Shown piece by piece: positions 1-8,887 of a stretch of 51,431 bases of DNA (positions are counted from its first letter, which is position 1; the number at the start of each line of letters is the position of its first letter). A program made the position numbers and the translations under genes. The DNA is from Legionellaceae bacterium (GTDB lineage Bacteria > Pseudomonadota > Gammaproteobacteria > Legionellales > Legionellaceae). Under the pieces are notes generated by a model, which saw only the letters and a list, made by a program, of their open reading frames with translations, made no database searches and was not told the origin of the DNA. The stretch covers positions 1-51,431 of the forward strand of contig JAOAUB010000044.1 of NCBI GenBank assembly GCA_030157805.1, in the 5' to 3' direction.

Positions 1-26
1 TTGCCAGGGATTTAAATGAAAAAAAT

Positions 27-54
27 AAAAGCGGCCTTGAGCCGCTTTTTTTTT
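27..54 (+). terminator. Rho-independent terminator
   Basis: The stem AAAAGCGGC / GCCGCTTTT has a 5-base loop (CTTGA) and is followed by an uninterrupted run of T. The A-run on the left arm means it could also work on the minus strand. It presumably ends a gene lying to the left of the window. Confidence 0.85.
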
Positions 55-268
55 GAGCGTGATAAATCTTTTAATATAAAAATTATTGCATGTTCGATAA
101 ACTAGGCGCATATTATTAGCAAAACAAATAATCCTGTCGATTTTAGTGTCAAAAAATAGAGTTAGGGATAGGATAAATGCGTATTATCAGATCAAAACAT
201 CTATGTTTTATGTAATCCCTATGTGCCGAGTACACAGCATCGCACACAAAATCGCCTTAGTGTTTAAT

Positions 269-323
269 ATTTATATTTCTTGTCCTTGAACTAGGAATAG
301 AATTATTGACAAGAAATATAAAT
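269..323. repeat. Perfect 16-bp inverted repeat, 23-base spacer
   Basis: ATTTATATTTCTTGTC at 269-284 is exactly reverse-complemented at 308-323. The flanking bases do not extend the match. There is no T-run after the right arm, so it is not a standard terminator. It lies directly upstream of a possible promoter for the orphan gene at 382, so an operator or a transcript hairpin is conceivable. Confidence 0.8.
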
Positions 324-329
324 CATGAT

Positions 330-357
330 TTGAAAGCTGTTCATATCATTATAAAAT
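330..357 (+). promoter_or_regulatory. Possible sigma70 promoter for the orphan gene at 382
   Basis: TTGAAA (330-335) and TAAAAT (352-357) are 16 bases apart. The implied start of transcription near 364 would leave a short leader holding the ribosome-binding site GAAGGG (369-374). AT-rich DNA often produces such matches by chance. Confidence 0.3.
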
Positions 358-381
358 AGGGCTGTTTTGAAGGGATTTTAT

Positions 382-3036
382 ATGTTAATCAGACTGATAC
401 AACAATTTGTTGAGGTTCTTTCACAACAAGTTCCATTAAGTGACGATGATACTTACTGGCTTAATGAAATTAAAGCCCATACTTTGACATTAACTCAGGA
501 CAACCCATCAAGCCAGAAAATTGAGACCTGGCTATTATCTTGCTATGCATTGCGTTGGCAACATATTTCCGACGAATTACCTCGTAATAAATTGGTTAAT
601 TGGGCTATAGTTGATCAAATATGGCTTGATTTTGCTATAGTCATTGCTAATCATTCAAATAAAATTTACCTAGATGATTCTGATAAAATTTTACATAACA
701 TTGATGAATTACCCAAACAGCTTTTACCTCAATCATTTATTTCTCAAACAATAGCCTCTCCTCAGTCTTTACAAGATTCAAGTCGACATGTTCTCAGTAT
801 TAAGGAATTATCTCGAATTCGGAATAAACAGGGACTCTTTAGCGTGGGTAATGAAGTTTATCAGAGCGTTTGGGATTATATATGTCAAGTCCTTGTGCGA
901 TGGCAACGTGGTGTTGACAAGGCTTGGTTGTTTTATCCTTTATTATTAGAACTAGTAAATGCTTATCAGCCTCAAGGTGATAATAGCCTTTTTCAGACAA
1001 AACTTAATGAATTAAATTTTAATATTATTAATGCTAGTGATGAGGAAGTGTATTATTTTTATACTTTGACCATGAATTTGAATAGTAAAAAAATATATCT
1101 GTTTGAAGTCTTAGCGGATTGTTGGGTTGGTGCAACATGTCTTAATGAACAAATAATTGAATTGGCAAAATTGCTTTTTGAAAAAAATCCTGCTTGGATT
1201 AGTACTAATTCTTTAGTGTGGCCAGTTTATCAAATTATGATGGTTGGTCCATATTTTAGTTTATCTCAGCTACAGTTTTTGGTGGCTGACTTAAAGGCGG
1301 GTGATTCTTTATTGGTACAAAAGGAACTGAAGTCTATCAATGAAGCTGTGTTGACAGCTACTGAAATCACGCCGTCAATTATTGATCAATTAAGGGTCCT
1401 TTATCAATTGCGATGGCACGAGATTATTGATTCTGAAAAAGATTATTTTGTTGCAACACCAGACATTCTCCATAAGCCCTGGGTTAAATTAGCAGAACAT
1501 CTTGCAGGCGCTGGTCTTATTGACAAAAATTATTATTGTTTTTTAATTCCGACACTCGAACAAACTATAAATTTGGTGAATGAGTTACCTCTTATTACGT
1601 TTCCGCTTAACGCCTATATTCTTTCGGAGAATAATCAACAGCTAATTTATTTGCAGCACAGTTTGATGCACTATCGTTCAAAGGGAACGTTCTATAATTG
1701 TAATGACTTAAAAAATATCTGTCCTTTAACCGCGAAGGAAAAGGAACGTGTGAGTCGTGTGATGCCTGATAGTTCTCAATATTTTAAATGTACCGATGCA
1801 AAAAAAACCATTACTAAATATACCGTAGAAAAACTTAAAGAATTGGTGCTTGCGAGTTTATTTGTTGGTGGGTTGGAGTTTCGAGCTTCTTATTCGGAGC
1901 AACAAAGTCTGAATGCTGATCTGGCTTATGCTGATTTTATGCACTATGTTACAAATTTAGCAGCTACCGATTTTGAAGAGTATGTTAATTTATGTGATCA
2001 TACCATTCAATTTAATGATAGTTGCCTGACTGTCAAAAAGGTCTTAGATCATGTTTTAAAAGAGAGAGACTGTGTAGCAACGAATGGGAAGTATCTTCTC
2101 AAGCTAGTTCTTGATTATCAACCAGAAACATCATTTCTTCGGTCAAGTATTGAAATGCCTTTGTTGTTGAATGATCATACCTTGGATTATTTTGTTGAAC
2201 GGTGTGGTCTTCGGGCGCAATCTGCTCGATTAATTTATCGAGACAGTACTATTGAACATGAACAAACATTAATTCATTTAATGACTATCTTAATTTCTTT
2301 AATGACGCATCGGTTTAGGGTTTTGTTGGGTACAGGTAATATAATAGAGGCCTTGGGTTATAGTAATCTCACAACGCTAACAGGAAAGAAAATTTTTGAT
2401 GCGATCTGGGAATTATTCGAAGGTAATAACCTAACATTGGCACGTTCAACCTATTTTTCTATGATAGAAACGATGATTGAGCCGGCGATTAAGGATAATG
2501 GCTATAAGGCCTCTTTAACACGCTACCCAGACACATGCAATTGGTTAATAAGTATTAAGACCGGTGATTTATTTAAGCCTGAAAATGCTGTTTATTTTTC
2601 GCTGGAAAAAATATTTTATGTTTTGTTAATGCTCTGGGCGCAAGAAAAAAATGATCTTAAAAAGAGTGTGTTGAATGAATGCTTTGATATGCTTTTTAAG
2701 ATTGAGCAGCCTGTTGTTGTTTCTGGAAGTGCTTGTGCAAGCAGTTGGTATAAACTTTATTTAGAGGTGAATATTACACTGATAAAATTTCTTGATAATC
2801 CTAAGAATGAAATAATAAAAAGTGATGTTTTAAAGGCTTTGAGGTCAGACGAGCCGTTGAATCTTGTCCGTTTGAATGATATTTCGGAAAATAAAGAGCT
2901 GGTTCGATTGACTGGGCCTAAGGGTATCTCCAGATTTATTTCTTTTTTTGCAACAAGCCCTCCGTTTCGTGACACATTGCAACTTACCCAGCCTGTTCCT
3001 CCAGATCATCAACGAACAATGGTTACTTGGGCTTAA
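382..3036 (+). CDS. Large orphan protein of unknown function (884 aa)
   Basis: I do not recognise this protein. The start chosen is ATG 382, with GAAGGG 7 bases upstream; an in-frame TTG at 367 has no such site. The protein is soluble, with no signal peptide or clear membrane segment. It looks mostly alpha-helical, rich in Leu, Ile, Asn and Asp, and I see no catalytic motif, repeat or nucleotide-binding loop. The gene is visibly more A+T-rich than the cca-orn block downstream, which fits lateral acquisition or an effector-type gene. It stands alone, converging on rsgA with only 12 bases between the two stops. A large, helical orphan with an AT-rich promoter in a Legionellales-like genome could be a secreted effector, but no sequence motif shows that. 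Confidence 0.8.
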   Translation: MLIRLIQQFVEVLSQQVPLSDDDTYWLNEIKAHTLTLTQDNPSSQKIETWLLSCYALRWQHISDELPRNKLVNWAIVDQIWLDFAIVIANHSNKIYLDDSDKILHNIDELPKQLLPQSFISQTIASPQSLQDSSRHVLSIKELSRIRNKQGLFSVGNEVYQSVWDYICQVLVRWQRGVDKAWLFYPLLLELVNAYQPQGDNSLFQTKLNELNFNIINASDEEVYYFYTLTMNLNSKKIYLFEVLADCWVGATCLNEQIIELAKLLFEKNPAWISTNSLVWPVYQIMMVGPYFSLSQLQFLVADLKAGDSLLVQKELKSINEAVLTATEITPSIIDQLRVLYQLRWHEIIDSEKDYFVATPDILHKPWVKLAEHLAGAGLIDKNYYCFLIPTLEQTINLVNELPLITFPLNAYILSENNQQLIYLQHSLMHYRSKGTFYNCNDLKNICPLTAKEKERVSRVMPDSSQYFKCTDAKKTITKYTVEKLKELVLASLFVGGLEFRASYSEQQSLNADLAYADFMHYVTNLAATDFEEYVNLCDHTIQFNDSCLTVKKVLDHVLKERDCVATNGKYLLKLVLDYQPETSFLRSSIEMPLLLNDHTLDYFVERCGLRAQSARLIYRDSTIEHEQTLIHLMTILISLMTHRFRVLLGTGNIIEALGYSNLTTLTGKKIFDAIWELFEGNNLTLARSTYFSMIETMIEPAIKDNGYKASLTRYPDTCNWLISIKTGDLFKPENAVYFSLEKIFYVLLMLWAQEKNDLKKSVLNECFDMLFKIEQPVVVSGSACASSWYKLYLEVNITLIKFLDNPKNEIIKSDVLKALRSDEPLNLVRLNDISENKELVRLTGPKGISRFISFFATSPPFRDTLQLTQPVPPDHQRTMVTWA

Positions 3037-3048
3037 AGCATAAGGATG

Positions 3049-4011
3049 TCAAGGCACCATGAGTTGAATTAAGCTCTCATAGCGTTTTTTAGAGATCTTG
3101 TTGCTGACGACAGCATCAAAAATAGCACATCCTGGTGTATTAACATGCTTGCAATTTCTAAACTTACATTGAGTTGCTAATTTTCTGAATTCTCTAAAAC
3201 CATAGAGCACATCTTGGCTTGTTGTTTTCCAAAGACTGAATGATCTGACTCCCGGGGAGTCAATTAATTCACCACCTTGTGGAAGATGATAAAGTCGAGA
3301 GTTGCTTGTGGTATGACAGCCTAATTCGGATATTTTTGAAATTTCAGCAATATCGATTGATTCGTGGGGTAAAATTTGAGAAATCAAAGACGATTTACCT
3401 ACGCCGGATTGTCCTACAAAAACACTTATCTGATCTTGCAGTAGAGTTTTTAGTGCTTCATACCCTAACTTGTCATTTTTACTGTAGAAGAGCGTCTGAT
3501 AACCTAAGGGTTGGTAGTCGGCCAACAATTCATTTTTGATGGCTTCGCATTCAAGATCAACTTTGTTGAGAATAATACAAGCATTTAATTTTAAAAGTTC
3601 AGCCATAATTAAATAACTATCAAGCAACGTCCAGCTGATTTCAGGCTTTGGTGCAACAACAATTAAAAGTTGGGTTATGTTAGCGGCAACGGGTTTGTAT
3701 GTCCCGCGGTTATCAGGACGGCCTAGGATCGTTTGACGAGGATAGCAGCTGACGACAACACCTTGATCAAGGCCTATTTTTTGCCAAATGACGTGATCAC
3801 CAGCAACAATTGAATCAATATTGGGGCGAATAGAACAGCGCACCCGTTGTTTTTCTGTGGTTTCAATTTCAGCATGACGACCAAAACGAGTAATGACCAA
3901 CCCATTTTGAGTTGAGTGTAATGGATCATTAATTTCTGGTAATGTTTGGTAAGCGTCCTGATTTTTTTGGATGCGAAAATTTTGTTGTTTGGTGATTCGT
4001 CGTTTATTCAT
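3049..4011 (-). CDS. rsgA: Small ribosomal subunit biogenesis GTPase RsgA
   Basis: RsgA is a circularly permuted GTPase that binds the 30S subunit late in its maturation. From the start used here (320 aa) the motifs run in permuted order: N-terminal OB-fold, NKVD (149-152), P-loop GQSGVGKS (200-207), DSPG (251-254), then a C-terminal zinc knuckle (C282, C287, H289, C295). I chose the ATG at 4009-4011 because the protein then begins MNKRRITKQQ, like family members. An upstream in-frame ATG at 4047 would add 12 residues with no family counterpart, and neither start has a clear ribosome-binding site. The gene is divergent from cca; in Escherichia coli rsgA is divergent from orn, so this is a variant of that neighbourhood. 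Confidence 0.96.
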   Translation of the reverse strand: MNKRRITKQQNFRIQKNQDAYQTLPEINDPLHSTQNGLVITRFGRHAEIETTEKQRVRCSIRPNIDSIVAGDHVIWQKIGLDQGVVVSCYPRQTILGRPDNRGTYKPVAANITQLLIVVAPKPEISWTLLDSYLIMAELLKLNACIILNKVDLECEAIKNELLADYQPLGYQTLFYSKNDKLGYEALKTLLQDQISVFVGQSGVGKSSLISQILPHESIDIAEISKISELGCHTTSNSRLYHLPQGGELIDSPGVRSFSLWKTTSQDVLYGFREFRKLATQCKFRNCKHVNTPGCAIFDAVVSNKISKKRYESLIQLMVP

Positions 4012-4142
4012 AACAAATAGGATACCATCTTTAGAAGTGATTAGCATTTTTACTGATTGACTGGGGTATATTATTCATTTTGATATTCCTTGCGTCTCAA
4101 ACTTGAACTTTGATGTGTATTAATTAACGTGTTAAATTTATC

Positions 4143-5369
4143 ATGAAAATTTATTTAGTAGGCGGTGCTGTACGTGACCAATTGCTTGGTTATCCTTTTA
4201 CTGAGCGAGATTGGGTGGTTGTGGGGGCAACTCCAGACCAATTATTAGAGCTTGGTTATCGGCAGGTTGGTCGTGATTTTCCTGTTTTTATTCATCCCGA
4301 CAGTGGTGAAGAGTACGCGCTGGCTCGCACGGAACGTAAGTCGGGTTTGGGTTATTATGGTTTTGATTGTAATTTTGATTCCAAGGTGACACTTGAAGAA
4401 GATTTATTGCGTCGAGATTTAACGATCAATGCTATGGCTATGGATGAAAATCAACAATTAATTGATCCGTATCATGGGTTTTCTGATCTGAAGAACAAAC
4501 AATTGCGTCATGTTTCACCGGCTTTTGTTGAAGATCCTGTCCGAGTGTTACGTGTGGCTCGATTTTTAGCGCGTTACTCTCATCTTGGTTTTCATTTGGC
4601 AGATGAAACAAGATTGTTGATGTACAATATGGTTAAAAACGGCGAACTTGATCATTTGGTTCCTGAACGCGTGTGGCAGGAATGGGAACGAAGTTTGCTT
4701 GAGAAAAATCCTGAAGCATTTATTATAACCTTGCGCTCTTGTGCGGCGTTAGAAGTTATTTTACCCGAGATTGAGCAACTTTTTGGTGTGCCCAATCCGC
4801 CACAATATCACGCGGAGATCGATAGCGGCGTGCATACGTTAATGGTTTTACAAGCGGCAGTGGCTCGAACCGCGGATCCTAAAGTGCGCTTTGCAGCGTT
4901 AGTGCATGATCTCGGTAAAGGACGAACATCAATGTCATTATGGCCCAAACATCATGGGCATGAGCAGGGTGGAGTTGCCCTGATAGAGGGATTATGCGCA
5001 CGGCTTCGGATCCCTAATGAATACCGAGAGTTGGGGGTTATGGTTTCATGTTATCATTTAAATATTCATCGTGTGCTTGAATTAAAACCGGTAACTGTCG
5101 TTAGTCTTTTGGAACAAATGGATGCGTTTCGTCGGCCACAACGATTTTTTGATTTGTTGATAGCCTGTGAGGCGGACGCGCAAGGATGTGGACGAGCCGT
5201 GGATTATCAGCAATGTGATTTATGGCAAAAAATTTACAATGCCTGTGCTAAAATTTCAGCGCAAGAGTGCATCACTCAAGGTTATGAGGGAAAGGCAATT
5301 AAAGAGGCTTTGCATCGAGCTCGTGTGGAGGCGGTGAAATTATTAAAAGAGAGAGGATTTACCCCATGA
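4143..5369 (+). CDS. cca: CCA-adding tRNA nucleotidyltransferase with HD domain
   Basis: This enzyme adds or repairs the CCA 3' end of tRNAs. The length (408 aa) is close to the 412 aa of the E. coli enzyme. The class II nucleotidyltransferase head shows GGAVRD (7-12), the metal-binding ERDW (21-24) and [10 protein letters not shown] (90-99), followed by the [11 protein letters not shown] helix (131-141). The C-terminal HD phosphohydrolase domain is intact (HDLGKG from 255), as expected for the gammaproteobacterial subtype with phosphatase and 2',3'-phosphodiesterase activity. The ATG is preceded by AT-rich sequence with no clear ribosome-binding site. The stop overlaps the orn start in an ATGA, suggesting coupled translation. 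Confidence 0.97.
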   Translation: MKIYLVGGAVRDQLLGYPFTERDWVVVGATPDQLLELGYRQVGRDFPVFIHPDSGEEYALARTERKSGLGYYGFDCNFDSKVTLEEDLLRRDLTINAMAMDENQQLIDPYHGFSDLKNKQLRHVSPAFVEDPVRVLRVARFLARYSHLGFHLADETRLLMYNMVKNGELDHLVPERVWQEWERSLLEKNPEAFIITLRSCAALEVILPEIEQLFGVPNPPQYHAEIDSGVHTLMVLQAAVARTADPKVRFAALVHDLGKGRTSMSLWPKHHGHEQGGVALIEGLCARLRIPNEYRELGVMVSCYHLNIHRVLELKPVTVVSLLEQMDAFRRPQRFFDLLIACEADAQGCGRAVDYQQCDLWQKIYNACAKISAQECITQGYEGKAIKEALHRARVEAVKLLKERGFTP

Positions 5370-5914
5370 AGAGTGATCATAATTTAATTTGGATCGATCT
5401 TGAGATGACCGGCTTACTTCCCGAGTCCGATCGTATCATTGAAATTGCCACGATGATTACGGATTCTGATCTGAATATTCTCGCTGAAGGCCCTGTATTC
5501 GCTATTAAGCAAGACGAAGAACGATTGTTAGGTATGGACGCATGGAATACTCGTCAGCATCAGCACTCAGGTTTGATCTCGAGAGTTAGGCAATCCACCA
5601 TGAATGAACGGGCAGCTGAGCAGTTGACGATTGATTTTTTGAAACGATACATTGATCCAGGTAAATCGCCGATGTGTGGCAATAGTATTTGTCAAGATCG
5701 CCGTTTTTTGTGTAATTACATGCCCGAGTTGGCAAAATATTTTCATTATCGCCATTTGGACGTGAGTACGCTGAAAGAGCTTGTGAAGCGGTGGCGGCCT
5801 GAGTTACAGGCGGGATTTGTCAAAGAGTCTAAACATTTGGCACGTGATGATATTAAGGACTCCATAGCGGAGTTGGTGTATTATCGACAACATTTTATCA
5901 AATTAGAGTCGTGA
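5366..5914 (+). CDS. orn: Oligoribonuclease
   Basis: Orn is the 3'-5' exoribonuclease that degrades di- and short oligoribonucleotides, including pGpG from cyclic-di-GMP turnover. The 182 aa carry the DEDDh set: D11 and E13 in WIDLEMTG, D111 in the CQDRRF segment, then H157 and D162 in [10 protein letters not shown]. It overlaps cca by 4 bases, and its stop overlaps the queH start (ATG at 5911), so cca-orn-queH reads as one operon. Confidence 0.97.
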   Translation: MKSDHNLIWIDLEMTGLLPESDRIIEIATMITDSDLNILAEGPVFAIKQDEERLLGMDAWNTRQHQHSGLISRVRQSTMNERAAEQLTIDFLKRYIDPGKSPMCGNSICQDRRFLCNYMPELAKYFHYRHLDVSTLKELVKRWRPELQAGFVKESKHLARDDIKDSIAELVYYRQHFIKLES

Positions 5915-6576
5915 TGATGATTGAACGTGAAAAATTAATATTGCCTGAGGGTGCGGATAAACTTTTATTGCACTCGTGTTGTGCGCCTTGTTCTGGTGAG
6001 GTTATGGAAGCGTTGATTGCTTCTGAAATTAATTTTGCAATATTTTTTTATAATCCTAACATTCACCCTGTTCAAGAATATGAAATTCGTAAGCAAGAAA
6101 ATATTACGTTTGCTGAAAAACACCAGATTCCATTTATTGATGCTGATTATGATAAGGATAATTGGTTTACCCGCGTTAAAGGTTTAGAGTGGGAACCAGA
6201 GCGAGGTAAGCGTTGTACCGCGTGCTTTGATATGCGTTTTGAACGCACCGCTCTTTACGCCCATGAGCATGATTTCTCTGTTTTTAGTAGTTCTTTGGGT
6301 ATTTCACGATGGAAGGATATGAATCAAATTAATGATTCAGGGACGCGTGCGGCAAGTCGCTATGCCGGGTTGGTTTATTGGACTTACAACTGGCGAAAAC
6401 AGGGCGGTTCAGAGCGAATGTATGAAATTGCTAAGCGAGAAAATTTCTATCAACAAGAATATTGCGGCTGTGTTTATTCGTTACGTGATACGAATGATTG
6501 GCGTAAAAAGAATGAACGTGAACGTATCAAAATTGGTGTGAATTATTATGGTTTGGAATCAGAGTCAATTGAATAG
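5911..6576 (+). CDS. queH: Epoxyqueuosine reductase QueH
   Basis: QueH catalyses the last step of queuosine synthesis, reducing epoxyqueuosine in the tRNA wobble base to queuosine. It is unrelated to the cobalamin-dependent enzyme QueG. The 221-aa protein shows the family cysteines: [10 protein letters not shown] (C23, C24, C27), CTAC (C102, C105) and YCGC (C185, C187), which hold the Fe-S/Fe centre. Up to three ATGs sit in tandem at the start, and the first overlaps the orn stop. In E. coli the gene downstream of orn is queG, so QueH here occupies the equivalent place. The next gene starts inside its 3' end. Confidence 0.93.
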   Translation: MMMIEREKLILPEGADKLLLHSCCAPCSGEVMEALIASEINFAIFFYNPNIHPVQEYEIRKQENITFAEKHQIPFIDADYDKDNWFTRVKGLEWEPERGKRCTACFDMRFERTALYAHEHDFSVFSSSLGISRWKDMNQINDSGTRAASRYAGLVYWTYNWRKQGGSERMYEIAKRENFYQQEYCGCVYSLRDTNDWRKKNERERIKIGVNYYGLESESIE

Positions 6577-7522
6577 CCCTGAGGAACGTCATCCCCATGA
6601 TGCGGAACACTCGCATCATGGGCATCACCATGGTCACCATCATGCTCATCATTCCCCCAAGGAGTTTGATCGTGCTTTTTTGATTTCAATACTTGTTAAT
6701 GCCGTGTTTGTTCTTGTCCAAATTGTGGCGGCATTGTTAGCGAATTCAACGAGTTTATTGGCAGATGCCGTGCATAATTTGGGTGATGTACTAAGCCTTA
6801 TTCTTGCAGGCGTTGCTAATTGTTTGTTGAAACGGCACCCGACCGCAAAAACCAGTTATGGTATGAAAAAAACGTCGGTGTTGGCCGCATTAGCGAATGG
6901 AAGTTTATTAATATTCTCTTGTGGAGTGATTGCAACGGAGGCCATTTATAAATTATTTTCTCCTTCCATGATCCATGCTTTGCCCGTGATGATTGTCGCA
7001 GGCGTTGGAATTATCGTCAATGGTGGGACTGCGCTGCTTTTTATACGCGGTCAGGATGACATTAATGTTCGTGGAGCCTATTTGCATCTACTTTATGATG
7101 CCTGGATTTCTTTGGGCGTTGTTATTTCGGCAATGTTATTGTCATGGACCCATTGGTTATGGATTGATCCTTTGGTCGGTTTGTTGATTGCGTTGATCAT
7201 TGTGAAGGGAGCATGGGAATTATTTACAGAAAGTTTCCATTTAATTATTGATGCAGTTCCTAAAAAAATATCCTTAAATCTTGTTCATGATTTTTTAGCA
7301 CGCAAGCCCGGCGTACAGCAAGTTCATGATTTGCATATTTGGGCCTTAAGTACTCAAGAAAATGCGTTGTCAGTGCATTTATGGATGCCGGATTTCGACT
7401 TAAGTGATGAGGCTAGGCTGTGTTTAGTGCAAGAGTTAAGGACAACATACAATATCCATCACTCGACTATTCAGGTTGAAAAAAGCTTAGACTATTGTGA
7501 GGATGTTTGTCGAAATCGTTAG
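6548..7522 (+). CDS. Cation diffusion facilitator (Zn/Co/Cd exporter)
   Basis: An inner-membrane, proton-driven divalent metal exporter of the CDF family, ZitB/CzcD-like. The cytosolic N-terminus is a metal-binding tract with roughly a dozen histidines between residues 15 and 35. Six membrane helices follow, with an HxxxD metal site in TM2 (H76, D80) and a second in TM5 (HLLYD), then a C-terminal cytosolic domain ending near residue 320. His/Asp pairs of this type favour zinc, but specificity is inferred. The start at 6548 overlaps queH by 29 bases in another frame; no strong ribosome-binding site is visible, and a TTG at 6569 is an alternative. Confidence 0.93.
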   Translation: MVWNQSQLNSPEERHPHDAEHSHHGHHHGHHHAHHSPKEFDRAFLISILVNAVFVLVQIVAALLANSTSLLADAVHNLGDVLSLILAGVANCLLKRHPTAKTSYGMKKTSVLAALANGSLLIFSCGVIATEAIYKLFSPSMIHALPVMIVAGVGIIVNGGTALLFIRGQDDINVRGAYLHLLYDAWISLGVVISAMLLSWTHWLWIDPLVGLLIALIIVKGAWELFTESFHLIIDAVPKKISLNLVHDFLARKPGVQQVHDLHIWALSTQENALSVHLWMPDFDLSDEARLCLVQELRTTYNIHHSTIQVEKSLDYCEDVCRNR

Positions 7523-7591
7523 TTCAACCTAAAGAATCTGGTTGAGCGCTTCACGAGAGGCCAAGTCTAATCTTTCGACATCCCTTAAAGG

Positions 7592-8887
7592 TCAAGAAAT
7601 CGATGACTCGTTTGAAACCAGTGCAGGTTGTCTTTGAGGTAAGGGTGTTGTTTGATGTGATTGAATGAGCGTGTTGATGAAAAGCTCTGATCGTGATTGG
7701 GGCTGGCTCCAAAACGAAAGGGAAGGGGTTAAGTTTTGTTTGAGAATGATGTCGCGCGAGCATCCTATTTGTGGATCAGGGCTTTGCAAATAGTTGTGAA
7801 TAAATTCTCCCAACGTTGTTGCTTCAGGAAAAAGTTCACCTCGATTGCCTTCGCAGAATTCCGTGAGCAGGGATTTTAACTCATGTAACACTTTTAATTT
7901 ATGCTGACTACTGTAGACATGAGAGCGATATTTTAAAGCAATAATTTCCGCCTCAAGTTCAAGCCGTGCGATTTCCATAGGATTGTCTTCGATTAAATTT
8001 GCTTCTACAGGCCGCGTTGTTATTTTTTTTAAATCATCGCTGATAGGTTCTAATATTTTCATGGAGCTTAAAATCGAAAGATGACCATGAGGGCGCATGA
8101 AAATCGTATTTAGCGAATGTTCTTTGGAATGTTCTTTGATGACGGAATTTTCAGCAGAGACCAGTGAATCATTGCCAGCGACAAAATAAAAGTATTTTTG
8201 ACTTGCCTCTTCAGATCGGCTCATGGAGGCGTGTAAGTCAGTTAAAAACTGACTGTTAGGTTTCATTTCAGCCACCGAGTTTGCGAGAGTCAACGGCGCT
8301 ATGGCCCAAGCTGATCCACCAAATGGGGCACAAAATGCGAAAACGCCATGAACGGTGACACCTATTTCGTTCGCAAGATTTTCTGTAAATTGGGCCGCGA
8401 CAAGACCTCCTCGAGAATGCCCAAATAAAATAACATGCTTGTCTTTATTTTTTATGATCTTACTTTTTAGTTGCTCAGCATAAGACTCAATAGACACGCC
8501 ATTTAACTCTCCGTTAAAGGCAAGGAGATGAATTTTTGATATTGATTTCGGAAGCCAATTGTGCGATTTTTCAGGTTGGTTTTCTAATAAGCGATCGGCC
8601 ATTTTTTTAAAGGCATAGGAGCTATCAGCCGTACCATGAATACAATAGATACTGTATTCAATATTATGTTGAGAGATCTCAAAATAAGGGTTGTGAAGCG
8701 TTGTATCATCGGTTTTTGATTTTCCTATAGGCCAAGATAATGAGTGGGTTATGACGCCCTGCAGACTTGCCCAGGCCGGTGTTGCTTGGCTTGAGTTTTC
8801 GTCAGGATTGAAGCTTGGGTCTAAATTGAGTTCTGAATCGGCGTCTGTATTTTTTTTGTCCGCAGGCGTTACGGGTTTAAAGGGCAT
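7592..8887 (-). CDS. Alpha/beta-hydrolase, lipase/PGAP1-like, unknown substrate
   Basis: A 431-aa protein with an alpha/beta-hydrolase core: an oxyanion-type segment YCIHGTADSS (81-90), the nucleophile elbow GHSRGG (S158), a later Asp in the GNDSLVS segment and a His in PHGHLS. The first 60 residues are polar and low-complexity, and the C-terminal 150 residues have no recognisable domain. There is no signal peptide, so it is cytosolic or leaves by a non-Sec route. The start is supported by GGAG 6 bases upstream. It overlaps the 3' end of hemY by 11 bases, so it is probably co-transcribed with the hem genes, although it has no evident role in haem synthesis. It could be an effector lipase or a metabolic esterase. 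Confidence 0.85.
   Translation of the reverse strand: MPFKPVTPADKKNTDADSELNLDPSFNPDENSSQATPAWASLQGVITHSLSWPIGKSKTDDTTLHNPYFEISQHNIEYSIYCIHGTADSSYAFKKMADRLLENQPEKSHNWLPKSISKIHLLAFNGELNGVSIESYAEQLKSKIIKNKDKHVILFGHSRGGLVAAQFTENLANEIGVTVHGVFAFCAPFGGSAWAIAPLTLANSVAEMKPNSQFLTDLHASMSRSEEASQKYFYFVAGNDSLVSAENSVIKEHSKEHSLNTIFMRPHGHLSILSSMKILEPISDDLKKITTRPVEANLIEDNPMEIARLELEAEIIALKYRSHVYSSQHKLKVLHELKSLLTEFCEGNRGELFPEATTLGEFIHNYLQSPDPQIGCSRDIILKQNLTPSLSFWSQPQSRSELFINTLIQSHQTTPLPQRQPALVSNESSIS

Larger units (their letters stand above)
55..381. other. AT-rich intergenic leader upstream of the orphan gene at 382
   Basis: About 330 bases without a credible gene. The region is strongly A+T-rich. It contains a perfect 16-bp inverted repeat (269-284 / 308-323) and a possible promoter just downstream of it, described separately. 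No RNA gene is recognised here. Confidence 0.6.
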
